Below are positions 11,701 through 23,700 of a DNA stretch of 64,000 nucleotides, in pieces. The notes beneath the pieces are model-generated. The model was not told the origin of the DNA. It did no database searches and was given only the letters and a program-made list of their open reading frames with translations. Numbering within the stretch: the first letter of the stretch is position 1; the number at the start of each line of letters is the position of its first letter. The DNA comes from Sipunculus nudus (taxonomy: Eukaryota > Annelida > Sipuncula > Golfingiida > Sipunculidae). Position numbers and translations under genes: made by a program. The DNA is taken from positions 16,312,164 to 16,376,163 of the forward strand of contig CM049315.1 in NCBI GenBank assembly GCA_026874595.1, in the 5' to 3' direction.

Positions 11701-12143
11701 CTCACAAACTGAAGATATCACTGAAAATTCATCCCTAAGCTGTATAGGAGTAGTTTCTGACAGAAAAATAATGTTAGATTTCACATAAAGTAAGAGGAAA
11801 TATAAATGACACACGTGGCAGTTCAAGACCCAACCGTTCAAGAAGTTCCGTGATAAAGTTGCATGTGGGATGAGTTCACGGTCAGTTATAAGATTTACGT
11901 AATACTGATTTAATCTTCAGTTACTGGAGGAAATAAAGATTATCAATCAATCAAACTACTCACGCCATCTGCCGCCCGCTTTCCGAAGCTGCATCTTAAG
12001 CCACATTTGAAGCTGCATCTGCCGCCGGAACAGCTGCGCCAGCAGCGCCATCTGCACCTGCGTCTTATCCAGGAAGCCTCTGACTCCTCCAGCACCATGA
12101 CAACCACGAGGAGGATCACTAGGCAACCTGCACTCAACTTCAT
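8613..12143 (-). CDS. Secreted cysteine-rich cationic peptide precursor with EF-hand tail (antimicrobial peptide-like)
   Basis: Joining 12143-11964, 10054-9910 and 8707-8613 gives 139 residues with all introns in phase. Residues 1-23 are a signal peptide (MKLSAGCLVILLVVVMVLEE start, cut after ESEA). Residues 24-53 are a basic peptide with three Trp, eight Arg, one Lys, no acidic residue and six Cys spaced C-X3-C-X3-C-X4-C-X3-C-X3-C. Gly54-Lys55-Arg56 then gives an amidation donor plus dibasic cleavage site. The rest is an acidic tail with two 12-residue EF-hand loops (73-84 and 106-117). The plan signal / Cys-rich peptide / EF-hand extension is that of mussel mytimycin precursors, but mytimycin has 12 Cys. 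Function as a secreted antimicrobial or signalling peptide, with Ca-binding by the tail, is inference. Confidence 0.85.
9910..10054 (-). CDS. Peptide precursor exon 3: first EF-hand
   Basis: It is bounded by TTTCAG and GGTATGA. It encodes VEHPFPAHFESY, then loop DDDSDGFVNAKE with acidic residues at positions 1, 3, 5 and 12, followed by helix FAKALL. It leaves in phase 1. The second loop starts at its last three residues (Asp-Arg-Asn) and is finished by exon 4. Confidence 0.85.
11964..12143 (-). CDS. Peptide precursor exon 2 (coding part): signal and six-Cys peptide
   Basis: Exon 2 begins at the acceptor GCCCAG (exon base 12165); the ATG at 12143 follows 22 nt of 5' UTR. It encodes exactly 60 codons and ends before GTGAGT. 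The whole mature peptide, amidation Gly and Lys-Arg sit in this exon, separate from the EF-hand exons, so the two parts could have been joined by exon shuffling. Confidence 0.85.
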
Positions 12144-12415
12144 CTTGCCAGAAAGAGCTCTGAAACTGGGCAAAATAAAATGATAATGCTATTAGAATCA
12201 GAGTTTATTTTAAAGAAAGTTCAAAACTGAACAAACATATATTCAAGCGTTACGCGTCAGCATTAAAGGCCCACCTTAAAGGTTTGAAGGCCATGAGACA
12301 AGGAGCACCAGAGACATTTGGTTTTAAGATTGAACCATTACCAGTTGATCTCGAGTTTGTATTTACAGCTTATTTCTATAATATGAATGGAATGTGACAG
12401 AAAATATTGCAATAT

Positions 12416-12502
12416 TTATATATATAAATCGAAAATGAATACACAGAAAAGTCGGTTCACTGCCTACTTTTCTGTGTATTCATGTTCGATTTATATATAT
12501 AA
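12416..12502. other. Long perfect-like hairpin in intron 1 of the peptide gene
   Basis: Arms 12416-12452 and 12466-12502 are inverse complements (37 bp, one visible mismatch) around a 13-nt loop. The inner arm reads GAATACACAGAAAAGT. It could be a pre-miRNA-like hairpin, a tiny MITE or a chance inverted duplication. Confidence 0.75.
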
Positions 12503-13040
12503 TGAACCAGCATGGCTTTTCATATATATATAACCAGAGCCATATATAATTTATATGCATGATATATAGTCTTAAAATGATCGCTCGATGAAATTTTTAG
12601 TCTGTCACCGGATAAAACTTTAAAATTTAGAACTACACGTTTTTTACAGCTGCACAAATAGAAAGGTCCACTTCATGTGACAGTAAACCTTGATTTGACC
12701 TCAGAGGAAATACGACATAATATAGAAAATAAATAATTTACAAAAGATTGGAATTAGAGTCAGTTATTTACCTTAAGATACAGTAAAGATTAAACGATGG
12801 AGATATAATATGAAAGGCTCTTTACTCTCTATGTAGAAAGAATGGCACAGAACGTTTAAATATCTTAGGTGTTTATGAAAGACTAACGTTTTGTTTCTAC
12901 ATGTAAATTGTGTTCGCGAAAGGCGTTATGCATTAATTATAAACACCTACATTTATAAAATAAAAACTAGCACATAATAGTTAATTGTTACATGTTTGTA
13001 TGTTTATCATTGGTTACAGAAGGGTTAAAAAATTACTTAC

Positions 13041-13088
13041 CAGTAAACACCTGATCAATCTTGCTCTGGTTGAAGTTGTTGGTGTGCT
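13041..13088 (-). other. Predicted non-coding exon 1 (5' UTR) of the peptide gene
   Basis: The predicted start is the A in TCAGCAC about 28 bp after the TATA box. The exon ends TTTACTG before the strong donor GTAAGT (13040-13035). It has no ATG in frame with the precursor; splicing to 12165 places the ATG in exon 2. Confidence 0.6.
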
Positions 13089-13116
13089 GAATAGGGCGCG
13101 CCCTGGTGTATATATA
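13089..13116 (-). promoter_or_regulatory. TATA box and core promoter of the peptide gene
   Basis: TATATATA on the minus strand at 13116-13109 lies about 28 bp before an initiator-like TCAGCAC. A 12-bp palindrome, AGGGCGCGCCCT (13093-13104), sits between TATA and the start. A strong TATA promoter suits an inducible effector gene; that is inference. Confidence 0.6.
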
Positions 13117-13639
13117 CCGTACTAGGAACAACGGGCTCTATCATGACGGACTCCTTTGCATATCACCCTGGGCATTCCTAGTATCCGCCTTTGACACTTT
13201 GTGATGCCTCAAGGTCAAATGTAGATTAATGACTCCCCAATGTTAATTTCTTAACAGTTTATCCGCAGGATTGTTCATGTAATTAAGTAACATAAAGTTC
13301 TCTGATATATTAATTCGAGTTTTTTCTTTTAAATATTAGCATAAAAATGTTGCTTGTAATTTGCAGTGCTTGTTCAAGTAGTAGGTGACCGTATGATCAT
13401 GGTTTTGTAACTATTCTGATTTACTTTATTTCGTCAAGATTGGTATAACCGAGAAGACATTAAAAAAATTAAACATGGCATGGCATATATTTGTGCGTCA
13501 ATGTATACAAGTTACAGACTTGGCTAGAACCGCCCTTGTTCAAGATAAGTCAGTCTCGTTTTACTTTTAGCTATATAAGATACAACTAAATATGATTTTT
13601 CTTTTTGTCACTGTCAGCTGTGGCCGATTTGCGAAGCTA

Positions 13640-14075
13640 ATTAAGTACGCACGAGCGTGACCTACAGACGGAATATGATAGTCACATACCAGCGTGACCC
13701 ACAGAGGGAATACGATAGGCCAAACACACAAGAGCGTAACCTACAGACGGAATGCGATAGGGCAAACACCCACAAGCGTGATCCACAGAGGGAATACGAT
13801 ACTGCAAACACACTCAAGAGTTACCCACAGACGGAATACGATGGGCAAACAAACACGAGCGTGAGCACAGACGGAATACGATAGAGCAAACACCCACGAG
13901 CGTGACCCACAGACGGAATACGATGGGCAAACAAACACGAGCGTGACCCACAGACGAAATACTCTGGGGTCAAGGGCAAACACACACATACATGACCCAC
14001 AGACGGAATACGACAGGGCAAACAAACACGCGCGTGACCCACAGGCAGAATACGATAGGGCAAACACGAACGAGC
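13640..14075 (+). repeat. Tandem array, about 42-bp unit (array 1)
   Basis: About ten units are built on GCGTGACCCACAGACGGAAT and ACGATAGGGCAAACAC. It shares the GATAGGGCAAACAC and CACGAGCGTGAC segments with the second array at 14676-15080. ORFs on both strands across it are by-products. Confidence 0.85.
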
Positions 14076-14675
14076 GTCACGGGTGGACCTTATATAGCAA
14101 AGGGCTGGGCAAACGTTTCTTCAAGGGAGCCACAAAAAACATCAATAAGGTCTTTAGCGCGCCGCATCGATAAAAAGCTATGTGTACTTTAAAAATAGTT
14201 ATTTTTTACATAGAATATAAATTTTATTAAAATATCAATTTTACTTGGTGCACAAAAAGGATAGATCATGAATATATGGTATGTTGCTGCATGAAGGATT
14301 CTAAACAGTTTCTTTAGTTTTTAATGGAATATATGCATTTGCACACAATTATGTTAAATGTCTTGGTTATACTCAAAGAATAGTGCAAATGTGAGTTTGC
14401 TAGAAACGACCGATTCTTGTTAATAATCACACATGAGAAAGTTTTTTTTCAAAATACACAACACTTTGCTTTAGAATATTGTCAGCTTGTTTAAATAAAA
14501 TTTGCAGGAGATCCGTTGAGGATGTTTCAATATTTATGGAAAAGAGATTCCTTATCAAACTGATTTGAGCCTAAAACTCTAAAAAGAGATACCCCTGTAA
14601 ATGCATTATTTGATGCGAGAATGTTTGTGAAAACACAAATTGACGTCGCCCCGCAATATCAATTTACCTAATAAG
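14076..14675. other. About 600-bp spacer between two related arrays
   Basis: AT-rich unique sequence with no ORF of note. Since both sides carry the same type of repeat in the same orientation, the trio may be one mobile element with repeat-rich ends. Confidence 0.45.
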
Positions 14676-15080
14676 ATAGGGCAAACACACAAGAGCATGA
14701 CGGTGGGACGTTATGACATACCGCAAGCGCACGACAATGGCGGATAGACGTAATCGGAAAGGACAAACACACACGAGCGTGACGGCTGGACGTAAAAGGA
14801 TAGGGCAAACATACAGGAGCGTGACCGTGGGACGTAATAGGATAGGGCAAAAACACACGAGCGTGACGGGTGGACGTAATGGGATAGGATAAGCACACTC
14901 GAGCGTAACGTGTGGACGTAATGGGATAGAACAACCACACACAAGCGTGGCGGGTGGACATAGTGGGATAGGATAAGCACACTCGAGCGTGACGGGTGGA
15001 CGTAATGGGATAGGACAACCACACACGAGCGTGACAGATGGACGTAATAGGATAGGGCAAACACACACGAGTGTGACGGA
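14676..15080 (+). repeat. Tandem array, about 43-44-bp unit (array 2)
   Basis: About nine units are built on ACACACGAGCGTGACGGGTG and GACGTAATGGGATAGG. It is related to array 1 but homogenised to its own variant (GGGTGGACGT in place of CCACAGACGG). Confidence 0.85.
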
Positions 15081-15984
15081 ATGTTTCTTGTATATGTGGG
15101 TGTATGTGTGTACATGATACTTCTCAGGATGGAATATTAAACTTCTAATAAATAGGTTCAATATGGCTTGTGAAATAAACAGAGAAATAACAAGATGTAT
15201 CTATCTCTATTGTGTTGCTCTTTAGTTACATTTTGTGAGAAAAAAGGCTAGGTTCATTGACCATTGACGTACCCTAGATACTGCGAATCAACGAGTCTCA
15301 ATAAAAACTCGGGGAGGTGTGCCTGGCGCTGTAATCGTTCTTCTGAAAAACATCCGGAATCTGGCCAGTATATATATAGTGACATTATTTTCAAGAATAA
15401 ATGAATGCTGTTTTGAATGATGAATGGCCCGGATTTGACTATTTTTATGTTTCTCAGAATCCAAGATTGTAAACAACACCGTGAAAGGTTGTTTTGAGAT
15501 GAACGATTACGTCCAAATAATGCCATAACTGTTTACCGCATGCGCATCCTGTTTACCAGTGACAGGCACTCTTGACCCTGTTCAAGCGTTTTAGGATACT
15601 GGCATATCAATTGGCAAGCTCCAGCAATTTTTATAATGTTTAACATCATCTTCTTATAAATCGGGGGGGGGGGGAGGGGGAGGGTATATACCCTCCCCCA
15701 CTTTTGGCAAGAGGGCGGGGGATGGTCAAGCTAATAACTCCAACAACACTATTCAAAGAATAATATTTATATATTGCAAGAAATATATTAATGAACAGAA
15801 TTATAGACTTCGGTTCCATTTATGAGTTTACTATGAAATATTATATCTAAACCTGGTTTAGAATTAACTTTTACTGGAAACATAATACCTTATTTTTCTA
15901 AAACCTTTTAATTAATTGTAATATATTTGAAGTGTGATTAAGTATACAGACGCTAAAAAAGGTATACATTTGTATATGTTACAG
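15081..15984. other. No gene seen
   Basis: AT-rich; a G-rich tract at 15663-15720 faces a short CCCTCCCCC segment, giving a small imperfect inverted pair. Short ORFs lack domains or splice context. Confidence 0.4.
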
Positions 15985-16140
15985 GCAAACTGGGTAATCA
16001 GGCATTACGTGTAATGACTGAAAATACCAAGCATTACACGAAATGACTGATTCACTCAGGCATTTCATGAAATGACTAAAATTTCCAGGCATTATAATAT
16101 ACGTGTATAATGACTGAAATTTTGTGATACTTTTTACACA
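15985..16140. repeat. Degenerate tandem repeat with dyad symmetry
   Basis: About four copies of a CAGGCATTAC-ATGACTGAAA type unit. Within copies CATTACGTGTAATG and CATTTCATGAAATG are self-complementary, so each copy can form a short hairpin. Confidence 0.6.
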
Positions 16141-16749
16141 ATTTGCCTGAAGTGTTTTAGGCAAATATGTAACAAACTAATCTCCATTCCATGTGCTCTA
16201 TTCTGCAAAATAGTCAGATTTACCCATATATGTTTGAATTTAGCAGAGGACCTACATGTACCCTTATATATATATTCTCTAATGGTTATGTGGCTTGAGA
16301 TGTATTAATGGCAAACCCAGGCCATGTAGTTTGTCAATTATAAATTACTCATCCGCTAAGATCACACCCTCTACTGATTTACTGTGGAGGGCAGGGGTAT
16401 GAGTTGACTAGGGTTTATCCATCATTTGTCACTTGTTGTTGGGCACTGTTGTTTACACAATGAAAACGGCTAATGACAACAAACTTATATTTACAGAAAA
16501 TTTGTTTGAACTTAAGTTATATAAATTGTATTGTTATATAAATGATCATCAAGATTTATTTTGTTAGATGACCTAAGATTACATTTAAATATATAAGAAC
16601 CCATTCATTTAAAGAGTGTATCAACTATGTTTGTCCCATATGAATTTCCAAAGTAAAGATTCAATATCTTTTACATAAGTAGGGGATGGATTTGGTAATA
16701 CCTGTAGCATCATTTTAAACCTAATTTTTCTGTGTGTCCTTTTTCATTG

Positions 16750-17650
16750 GCAAACGATGTCATAGGAACAACTACAGTTTTTTCTACATTAACTTTTAAT
16801 CCAGTTTTTTAAAAAAATTCGTCAAAAGTTCCTAGAAGTTTTTTAAAGCTGTAGCGTTCAGTACCTCCTATATTTACACCTTTAATTTTAGGATAATTTC
16901 TTATTTTAACGGCTAATATTTCTGAGGCAAGCATAAAAAGATATGGTGACAATGGACAGCCTTGCCTAACACCTCGATTTATAGAAAAGTATGAAGTAGC
17001 CCATCCCCTATCTTTAACACAGCCGTTAATTCCTGAGTAAAGTATATGAATCCATTTTCTAAAATGTGGTCCAAAATTTAACATTTTTAGAGTATTCTGA
17101 ATATGAGTCTATTTTAAAAATCCAAAGCTTTTTCAAAATCTATTAATACCAGGTAACTTTTTATTTTGTTTATATGAATATGCAAATATATCTGTATTTT
17201 TTAAAATATTTTCTCCAATATATCTATCTATCTTTCATGAAACCAGTCTGTTCAGAATGAATAATAGAGTCTAGGGTTGTCTTAAGTCTATTAGCTAAAG
17301 TTTTGGCAAATATTTTAAAGTCAGTGTTTAAAAGACAGAGAGGACGCCAGTTCTTCAAAAGAAGAGAATGATTTCCTTTTTTTAGGAATGAGACAGATAA
17401 TACCTTGTCGCATTGAAAGTGGTAAAATACCATTTGGAAATGTATAGTTCAGTGAATTAATAAAATGATCTTGAATATCATTCCAACATTTCTGATAAAA
17501 TTCAGCTGGAAATCAATCAGGTCCTGGTGTCTTATTTGTTTTAAGAGATTTAGCAGTTTTATATAGCTTAGATGGAGAAAAATCTGCTTCACAGAGCACT
17601 TCTTCCAAGTCTAGGTATGGTTATTACATAATGAAGAAATGAGTCAGATA
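16750..17650 (-). pseudogene. L1/Tx1-like LINE reverse transcriptase fragment
   Basis: Reading down the minus strand: a TNKTPGPD and FPAEFYQKCW region (about 17530-17470), LKNWRPLCLLNTDFKIFAK (about 17360), SEQTGFMKDR (about 17230), motif A as LVLIDFEKALDF (about 17130), and GVRQGCPLSPYLFMLASEIL (about 16960). Order and motifs are those of L1-clade RT. Several frameshifts and stops show it is inactive, and the endonuclease and C-terminal parts are missing. Confidence 0.85.
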
Positions 17651-19107
17651 TTATTATTTTTTATTTTATTTTAAGTGAACATTATCATACATAGCCTGGT
17701 CATATTCTGAAATGTCTAAGAACAATGCAAAATCCCTTGTCATTGTTTATTATTTTTTAAATTCATATTTGTCTTAATTATTATTCATTTACACCCATTC
17801 AGAACACCCACACTGTAATAGATCCAATTTTTATGACATATATAGAAAAGCTGGCTATGCGTGGTCTTCTTATATAATTGCACTCTTAATTGTTGAATGT
17901 ATGTTTTCTCTTTTTATCCATTTTGCTTTCGGATATCTGGATTGTGTCATTTAAGCTATACCTCAGCCAGGTCAATTACTAACACCCAGTCCTCAGATCT
18001 CTATGAGGTAAAGTATATCAATTAGGTAACGCGAATTTCGAACTTTGTTTTTCATACCACAGATGATCCGGGACAACCATAACAAAGACAGTTTTTCAAG
18101 CTTTTTCACCGATTTTCTTGAAGATATTATTCACTTTGAATATTACAGAGAGTATCAGAGATCAGAGATTTGTTTGCGATTTTCTAATTAATGGGTACTG
18201 ATTGTGAATATTTTGTATACTGTAAATATAGTATATTGCTTAAACTGAATTAATGAATCAAACCTTGTTTTTACAAAATAATTTGTCATTTTGATAAACA
18301 TTTGAGGTGCTTACACTTGCAACCATGGATGACTGTCAATGTACTTGTAACGATGCACAATATATGTAGCTTTAAAAGGTGCCAGTGATTTTAAGCTGAA
18401 TTGAAGTATTATATTAATCCTTGTCATAGCAGCAAAATATAAAATTAACTGATTTGTAAGTAAATAGATGTATACTATAAACATATATTGAAGAATGGTT
18501 CATTCCTTATTAGGACAAACAAAGTGGATCATTCCTTATAAAGACAGACGCTTGAAGTGTGGATTATATAATATTAAATAGTAGTATATTATAGACATAG
18601 ATAATGAAAAATAGTTGTTTTGTGACGAAAAGGATTCATTTCATATAATGACAAACATTTAAAGTGTAGACTAGATCGACTAAACAATCATTGTATTACA
18701 TTATCTGTACTTGATATGCTGTTCTTATAGGTGCCCCTGCATTAAAGCTTATTTAAGTGCATTAATCATTGTTACAGCAGCAAAACAATCAAATAAACTG
18801 ATTTTCACCGACAATGTGTTTTGTCTTTCAGCATATATGTATATATATATATATATATGCGTGTGTGTGTGTGGGTGTAAAGATTTTACATGGCATCAAA
18901 TATCCCTGCAAAGGGTCACGGTTTTTGCATCTAAGCCACCCGATATTATAATAAATGGGCCCCGTTATTCTCCTTGAATCACTTAAAGTCTATGCATCAG
19001 ATTCGATGGACATCACTTCGTGGCTGAAGATTAATCTCAACTGTCGTCAACTATCGGCAGCTTCTGAAATTAATGATCATGGCCTAGTACAGCATTAAAA
19101 ACTGCTT
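17651..19107. other. No gene seen; degenerate repeats at 18480-18690
   Basis: Three imperfect copies of a CATTCCTTAT...GACA...TTGAAGTGT type segment lie at about 18500, 18530 and 18635. A (TA)n/(GT)n tract is at 18836-18875. Confidence 0.4.
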
Positions 19108-19159
19108 GGTTTCAATTTCGCGGTCAGATAGCGACCGTGAATATCGCGAATTTGAAACC
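19108..19159. other. Inverted repeat (hairpin)
   Basis: The 15-bp arms 19108-19122 and 19145-19159 (GGTTTCAA then TTCGCG) differ at one base; a second inner pair GGTC/GACC lies within the loop. Confidence 0.7.
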
Positions 19160-19232
19160 AGCGCTATTAAGAAGACAAACACAGTATTTCAAATTTGAAA
19201 GGACTGAGATTTAGTGCAATGTGTTAGTTATT

Positions 19233-19746
19233 CAGACACTGAAAGGGGCCCAATCACCTATAAAGCATATTGAATTGACATGAAAAATAATTTCTACCCT
19301 TAAAAATAAAACTGTACCTTCCAAATTATTGCCCTGAAACTGTTTGCTTACTCCTGTAAACGAGTGTTAAAAACAGTGGGCTGGGCGCGATCATACATGT
19401 CAACATAAACACAGCGCGTGCATTGTCCGGGCCACAACGTGTCAATCAACAGATTCCCTGACTGACTTGGCCCTAAATAAATGTATATTATATGTTACCG
19501 CTGGCTGAAGCAGCGCGTATTGCGGGTCACAATCGGACCTTCGGTCTGGCGGTCATGTTATGGTAAACTGACGCACGTGGACTGTTTACCAACATGCAGA
19601 ACAATAACAAGCTGTTAAACAACGGTATACGAGGCACTGAAACTGTTAGCTGGGGAGTGTTTGCTGGCAAACTTTTGTATAATGCAAAACTGAACTGATA
19701 GTGTGAAATAATAAGCATGTCATTGCTCCTGATTATGTCCCTTTAA
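19233..19746 (+). mobile_element. TTAA-type MITE, copy B
   Basis: A full-length relative of 733-1246 in the same orientation, with both ends recognisable (AAGGGGCCCAATCACCTAT and GATTATGTCCCTTTAA). Differences are scattered substitutions and small indels. Confidence 0.7.
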
Positions 19747-20608
19747 GCTATTGTATCATTAAAAAAATATACTGGAGTGTACAAATAGGCCCGAAACAAT
19801 TCTTAAAAAATTAAAAATCGAGTCTTTCTTTTGCCTTAACGGCATTATGTTCATATTGCCTTACACGTCAAAATGAACCGATCAGTTCGATTTGTTGATA
19901 TTTTAAGTATTATCTATCCCTTTACAGTCAACAGCTGAAGGATGGGCCCTTTTTTTCTTCTTCATCTATAACTAATTTTAATTCTATTTCTGTTTTAATT
20001 TAGAAGCTCTGCACGTAATTAAGAATGAAACTCTTAAAATTGTGGCAAAATGTGTTCAGTTCTCAACTTTTTAACTCAGTTTGAAGCATGTCATTTTATG
20101 ATAATGTTTTTCAACATGTGTCAGCATGAAACATGCCCTGCTAAGCGCGTGTCAACACTGTCACTTCAACAATGCTGAATCATGTGTCATTTTGAAACGT
20201 AAAGCAAACATGTTTCGATATAAGACATGTCTGTGTTTGAAACGCCTTCACATCTAATTGACACGCTTTCATCTTTACAATCCGACTGATTAAGTCATGT
20301 TATAATTAAGACACTTTTAAAAAAAAAAAACTAGTTTCCTTTGAGCACGTGTTGCCATAGGAAACTGCTTCATTTACCCTGAAACGTCTAACATGTTTCA
20401 AAGAGTAAGATAAATGCCTATCCCTCTTGAAACACCAAAAATAATAATACATAACAAGATAAAAAGAATATATACTACAATTTATTATAGACATAAAATT
20501 CTTTGGTCAAGACCATATGTAATTTAGACATGTACACAAATAAAATATTTTAAATAAAATATTAAAATGGGAAAATTAAATTTTGGCACAAGCAGAACCC
20601 TTCGAGTC
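19747..20608. other. No gene seen; clustered ACATGT-type motifs at 20080-20250
   Basis: Repeated short CATGT/GTGTCA words occur among unique sequence downstream of the VWDE-like gene. Confidence 0.35.
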
Positions 20609-20614
20609 TTTATT
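20609..20614 (-). terminator. Poly(A) signal of the VWDE-like gene
   Basis: AATAAA on the minus strand, 55 nt past the stop codon at 20669-20671. Confidence 0.6.
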
Positions 20615-20668
20615 CATAGAGTTTCTTTAAATCCGCATTAATATTATTTGCACACAAGTTCATGTCCT

Positions 20669-20720
20669 TTATCTGGAAGCGGTCTCTTTGTCATTGGCAG
20701 TTGGTTCAACCTTTCTTTTT
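20669..20720 (-). CDS. VWDE-like exon 17: C-terminus (tentative)
   Basis: Acceptor TTACAG; encodes KRKVEPTANDKETASR then TAA in the only phase that avoids an immediate stop, with AATAAA close behind. Confidence 0.45.
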
Positions 20721-23700
20721 CTGTAATGAAATGTTTATTTGTGTATTTGATAAAGTTTTACTTTTCATTTTCATATTCAAACATGATTATATGAATAAGG
20801 AGCCATCCCAGCATCAGCGTTAAGTAAAGCTCTTAATGTAGTTTGGGCCTAGTAACTGCATATTATATATTTTCAAGCAATAAATAATCTTTTTAATCTA
20901 CTCGTCGAACAGAGATAGTCATATGTAACATCTTTATTACTTTATTTCAATGGCTATTTTAACTTTTAACCGATGTTAAATATTTGTAATGACACATTCC
21001 GTATATTTGTCACGCACACATGTACGAAAATCCTGCAGGTCAGATTGTTAGAGTCTGCAAAGTTTGTGCCGGTCAGCGGAGTTGCACGGCATGGTCGTTG
21101 CCTGTTGTCACATTTTCCGTCATTAGGCACTCCTGTGATATTAGGTGGTTGATTCAAGTCGATCGAACAGCCTGCTGAACCGAACCCAGGGTTACACTGA
21201 CAAAGGCCTCATTGAATGATAAGATATTCATCATGAAAGGGAATACTGCAGGCGTACCCCGTAAATCTTACCTATCGAAACGTGTAACCGATGCAATACT
21301 GGACGTCAGGGGTATGGTAGCCCATAAGCCACGTGAATGGCATGTAGGTTAACCTATAGCCCAGGTGAATATAATGTGGTTAGGTTTTTATGCTTTAGAG
21401 ATTAGGAGCAACATGAGTGAAGATCAACATTACCATTACTATTTTACTTATGGTTTCACATGCCCTGTACAGATAATATATCTGGGTGCATTTTAGACAA
21501 AAAGGAGAAATTTCCTTCGCCTCTGTGGAAACTGGTCTTTTCTGGCAATATTATTTTGCATCTTTCAAGGACGCATGCCGATAAGAATTTTACTTTTAGT
21601 CTATGTAATAAAATATGTCACACGGTTCCCTGCCCAGAAATGTTTTCCTTCTAGCTTCTGGTTCACATTCATATTTTTTTACACAGGTATCATAATATTA
21701 GAAATCATAGCAGCCTCGTTACAGATAACTGACAATCGGTTGTTTATACAAGATAAATAAAAACTGTCATTTACTTTAAATCAATGAAGATTACCCACTA
21801 TCAACACACTGGCCCCTGTTGTTACAATTGGATGGGCACAATGTCCTTGTTATAGCCGACGGGGGACGAGCTCCATTATCTTCCCATGTTGTTGTGTTCC
21901 GTTGCACTTCGTTTTTGCACTGGTCTACCAGACCTTGAAAAGCCGCCAAGACCCATTCAGTCCCACCGGTCTCCTGAGAGAAGAAGAGAAAATATAGTGG
22001 CTTTAAAAGTATGAAGGCAATCAGATATTAATGTGTTTCATCGAAAAATTGTAAGGAGAGAAACGGCATCGTGGTAGAACCAACAAACTCCAAATGCGTG
22101 CTCTATTATGAAGAACATACATGTATGTCCTTCACACAGTCCTCCACCTGCGGGCTGAAATCCATGTGAGCCAGATTTCTGCATTGTTGTCCTGCTGGCG
22201 AACCCATGATGTTTTGCTGGCAGTGAGCTCTGGCACTGGTTTCATTCCAACCGTTCGTCTACTCAGGAGGCTGATATATATAAGTGAATTAAGATTTTCT
22301 TCATATAATGTACATTGTTGTATTAAGATAAATCCGCACATGTTTTAAAAGTAATAGGTGAAACTAACAGTTCTGTAAAATGTATCAAAGTAACTTACTG
22401 TGGCTGGTGGGTCCTGAGTAAAGTTGAATGGGGGTGCGGTCATGTCGCTGAAATCGGATCCAGAGGAAGACCTCGTTCGCTGCAGAGGAGTACACCTGGA
22501 CTGTTGTTGTTCGGTTATGTCCCAGCCCCAAGCAGTGCATCTCTCACGCTATTATTATAAGAAGATTAAGATGTTTCTTAGTGAATTATGAGCTTAGGGT
22601 TATAAGCCATTGGAACATCTGAATTTACCATACATAAGTTTACTCACCAGATTACCTGGGTTACACACAATTTCAGGGTTAAGTCCTTTCTTTTTCCCAC
22701 ACTTGCAGAATCTTGGACGATCCTGCAGACGCTGACCTTGATAACCATTCCAAAGGCTCGCGGGATTTCCGTTGTTAATTCTGTGAATATTTATTTTACA
22801 ATAAATGGAATAGACCGCAAGCTGTATTAATTGATGTAGCACGGCAACAAAACATGAGACATAAATCAATTTTTAAGCTTCATTCTCAGTTTTAAATAAA
22901 TTTTAAGGATTAATAAGCATTTATGAAGAATAAGTCTTGATAACAGTCTCCGATCAAGAATCATAATGTGATAAACTTGAATTTTGTTGGAAACCTACGT
23001 CAGCAATTAGGAGACTGATAAAAATAATAATAAAATTTATTGAACAAATTACAATGCCTTGATCCTCATAGTACGACGTGTCAGCATGCATACAAACATC
23101 TATATCATGATGATATGACTACTTATCATGAGAACATTTAAACAACTCACACTTAGAACAATAAGACGTATCACACATAATGTGCTACGTCACAGATAAG
23201 TGAGTACATATTGGAAAAAAATATAAAACTCTCCTTGTGCTGACTACAGATTTAAGAGGAATAATACACAGTAAAAGAACCAATTTCCATTTATGAGAAT
23301 CACACCTAATGATTTGATGTTATAATGCATACCTCCAGGTTTTCGCAAAGTCGTCTGCTGTTCCTTGGCATCTCGGCGGATTTGGAGTGGTGGCACCTGG
23401 AGCATAGAAATCATCATCGGGGTTACCGTTGTGACGGCCACACAGTCCTTCTGTTTGGTGGAAATCATGCGGGGAGGCAGTTATCGCAATTCTGCTGATA
23501 AATCCTGAGTTTACTCCAGTAATAGAGACTGTGCCCCCTGTACTTAAGGTTATCTGAAAAATATTGGAATTACAAGCATATTGTTTAATCGACGGGAAAT
23601 TACTCTGCTGGTTACCACCAAAACAAGAGGATGTGATTAAGGTGTGAAAGTCAGGCCTTATTTTTATCAAGCGTGAACCAGATTCGTTATAGTTATGTAT

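Noticed and set aside
13165-13185. NF-kB-like site upstream of the peptide gene
   Set aside because: GGGCATTCCT departs from the consensus at key positions; too weak to report as a site.
14664-15161. Overlapping minus-strand ORFs of 132-165 codons rich in Cys and His
   Set aside because: They are readings of the 43-44-bp array in three frames.
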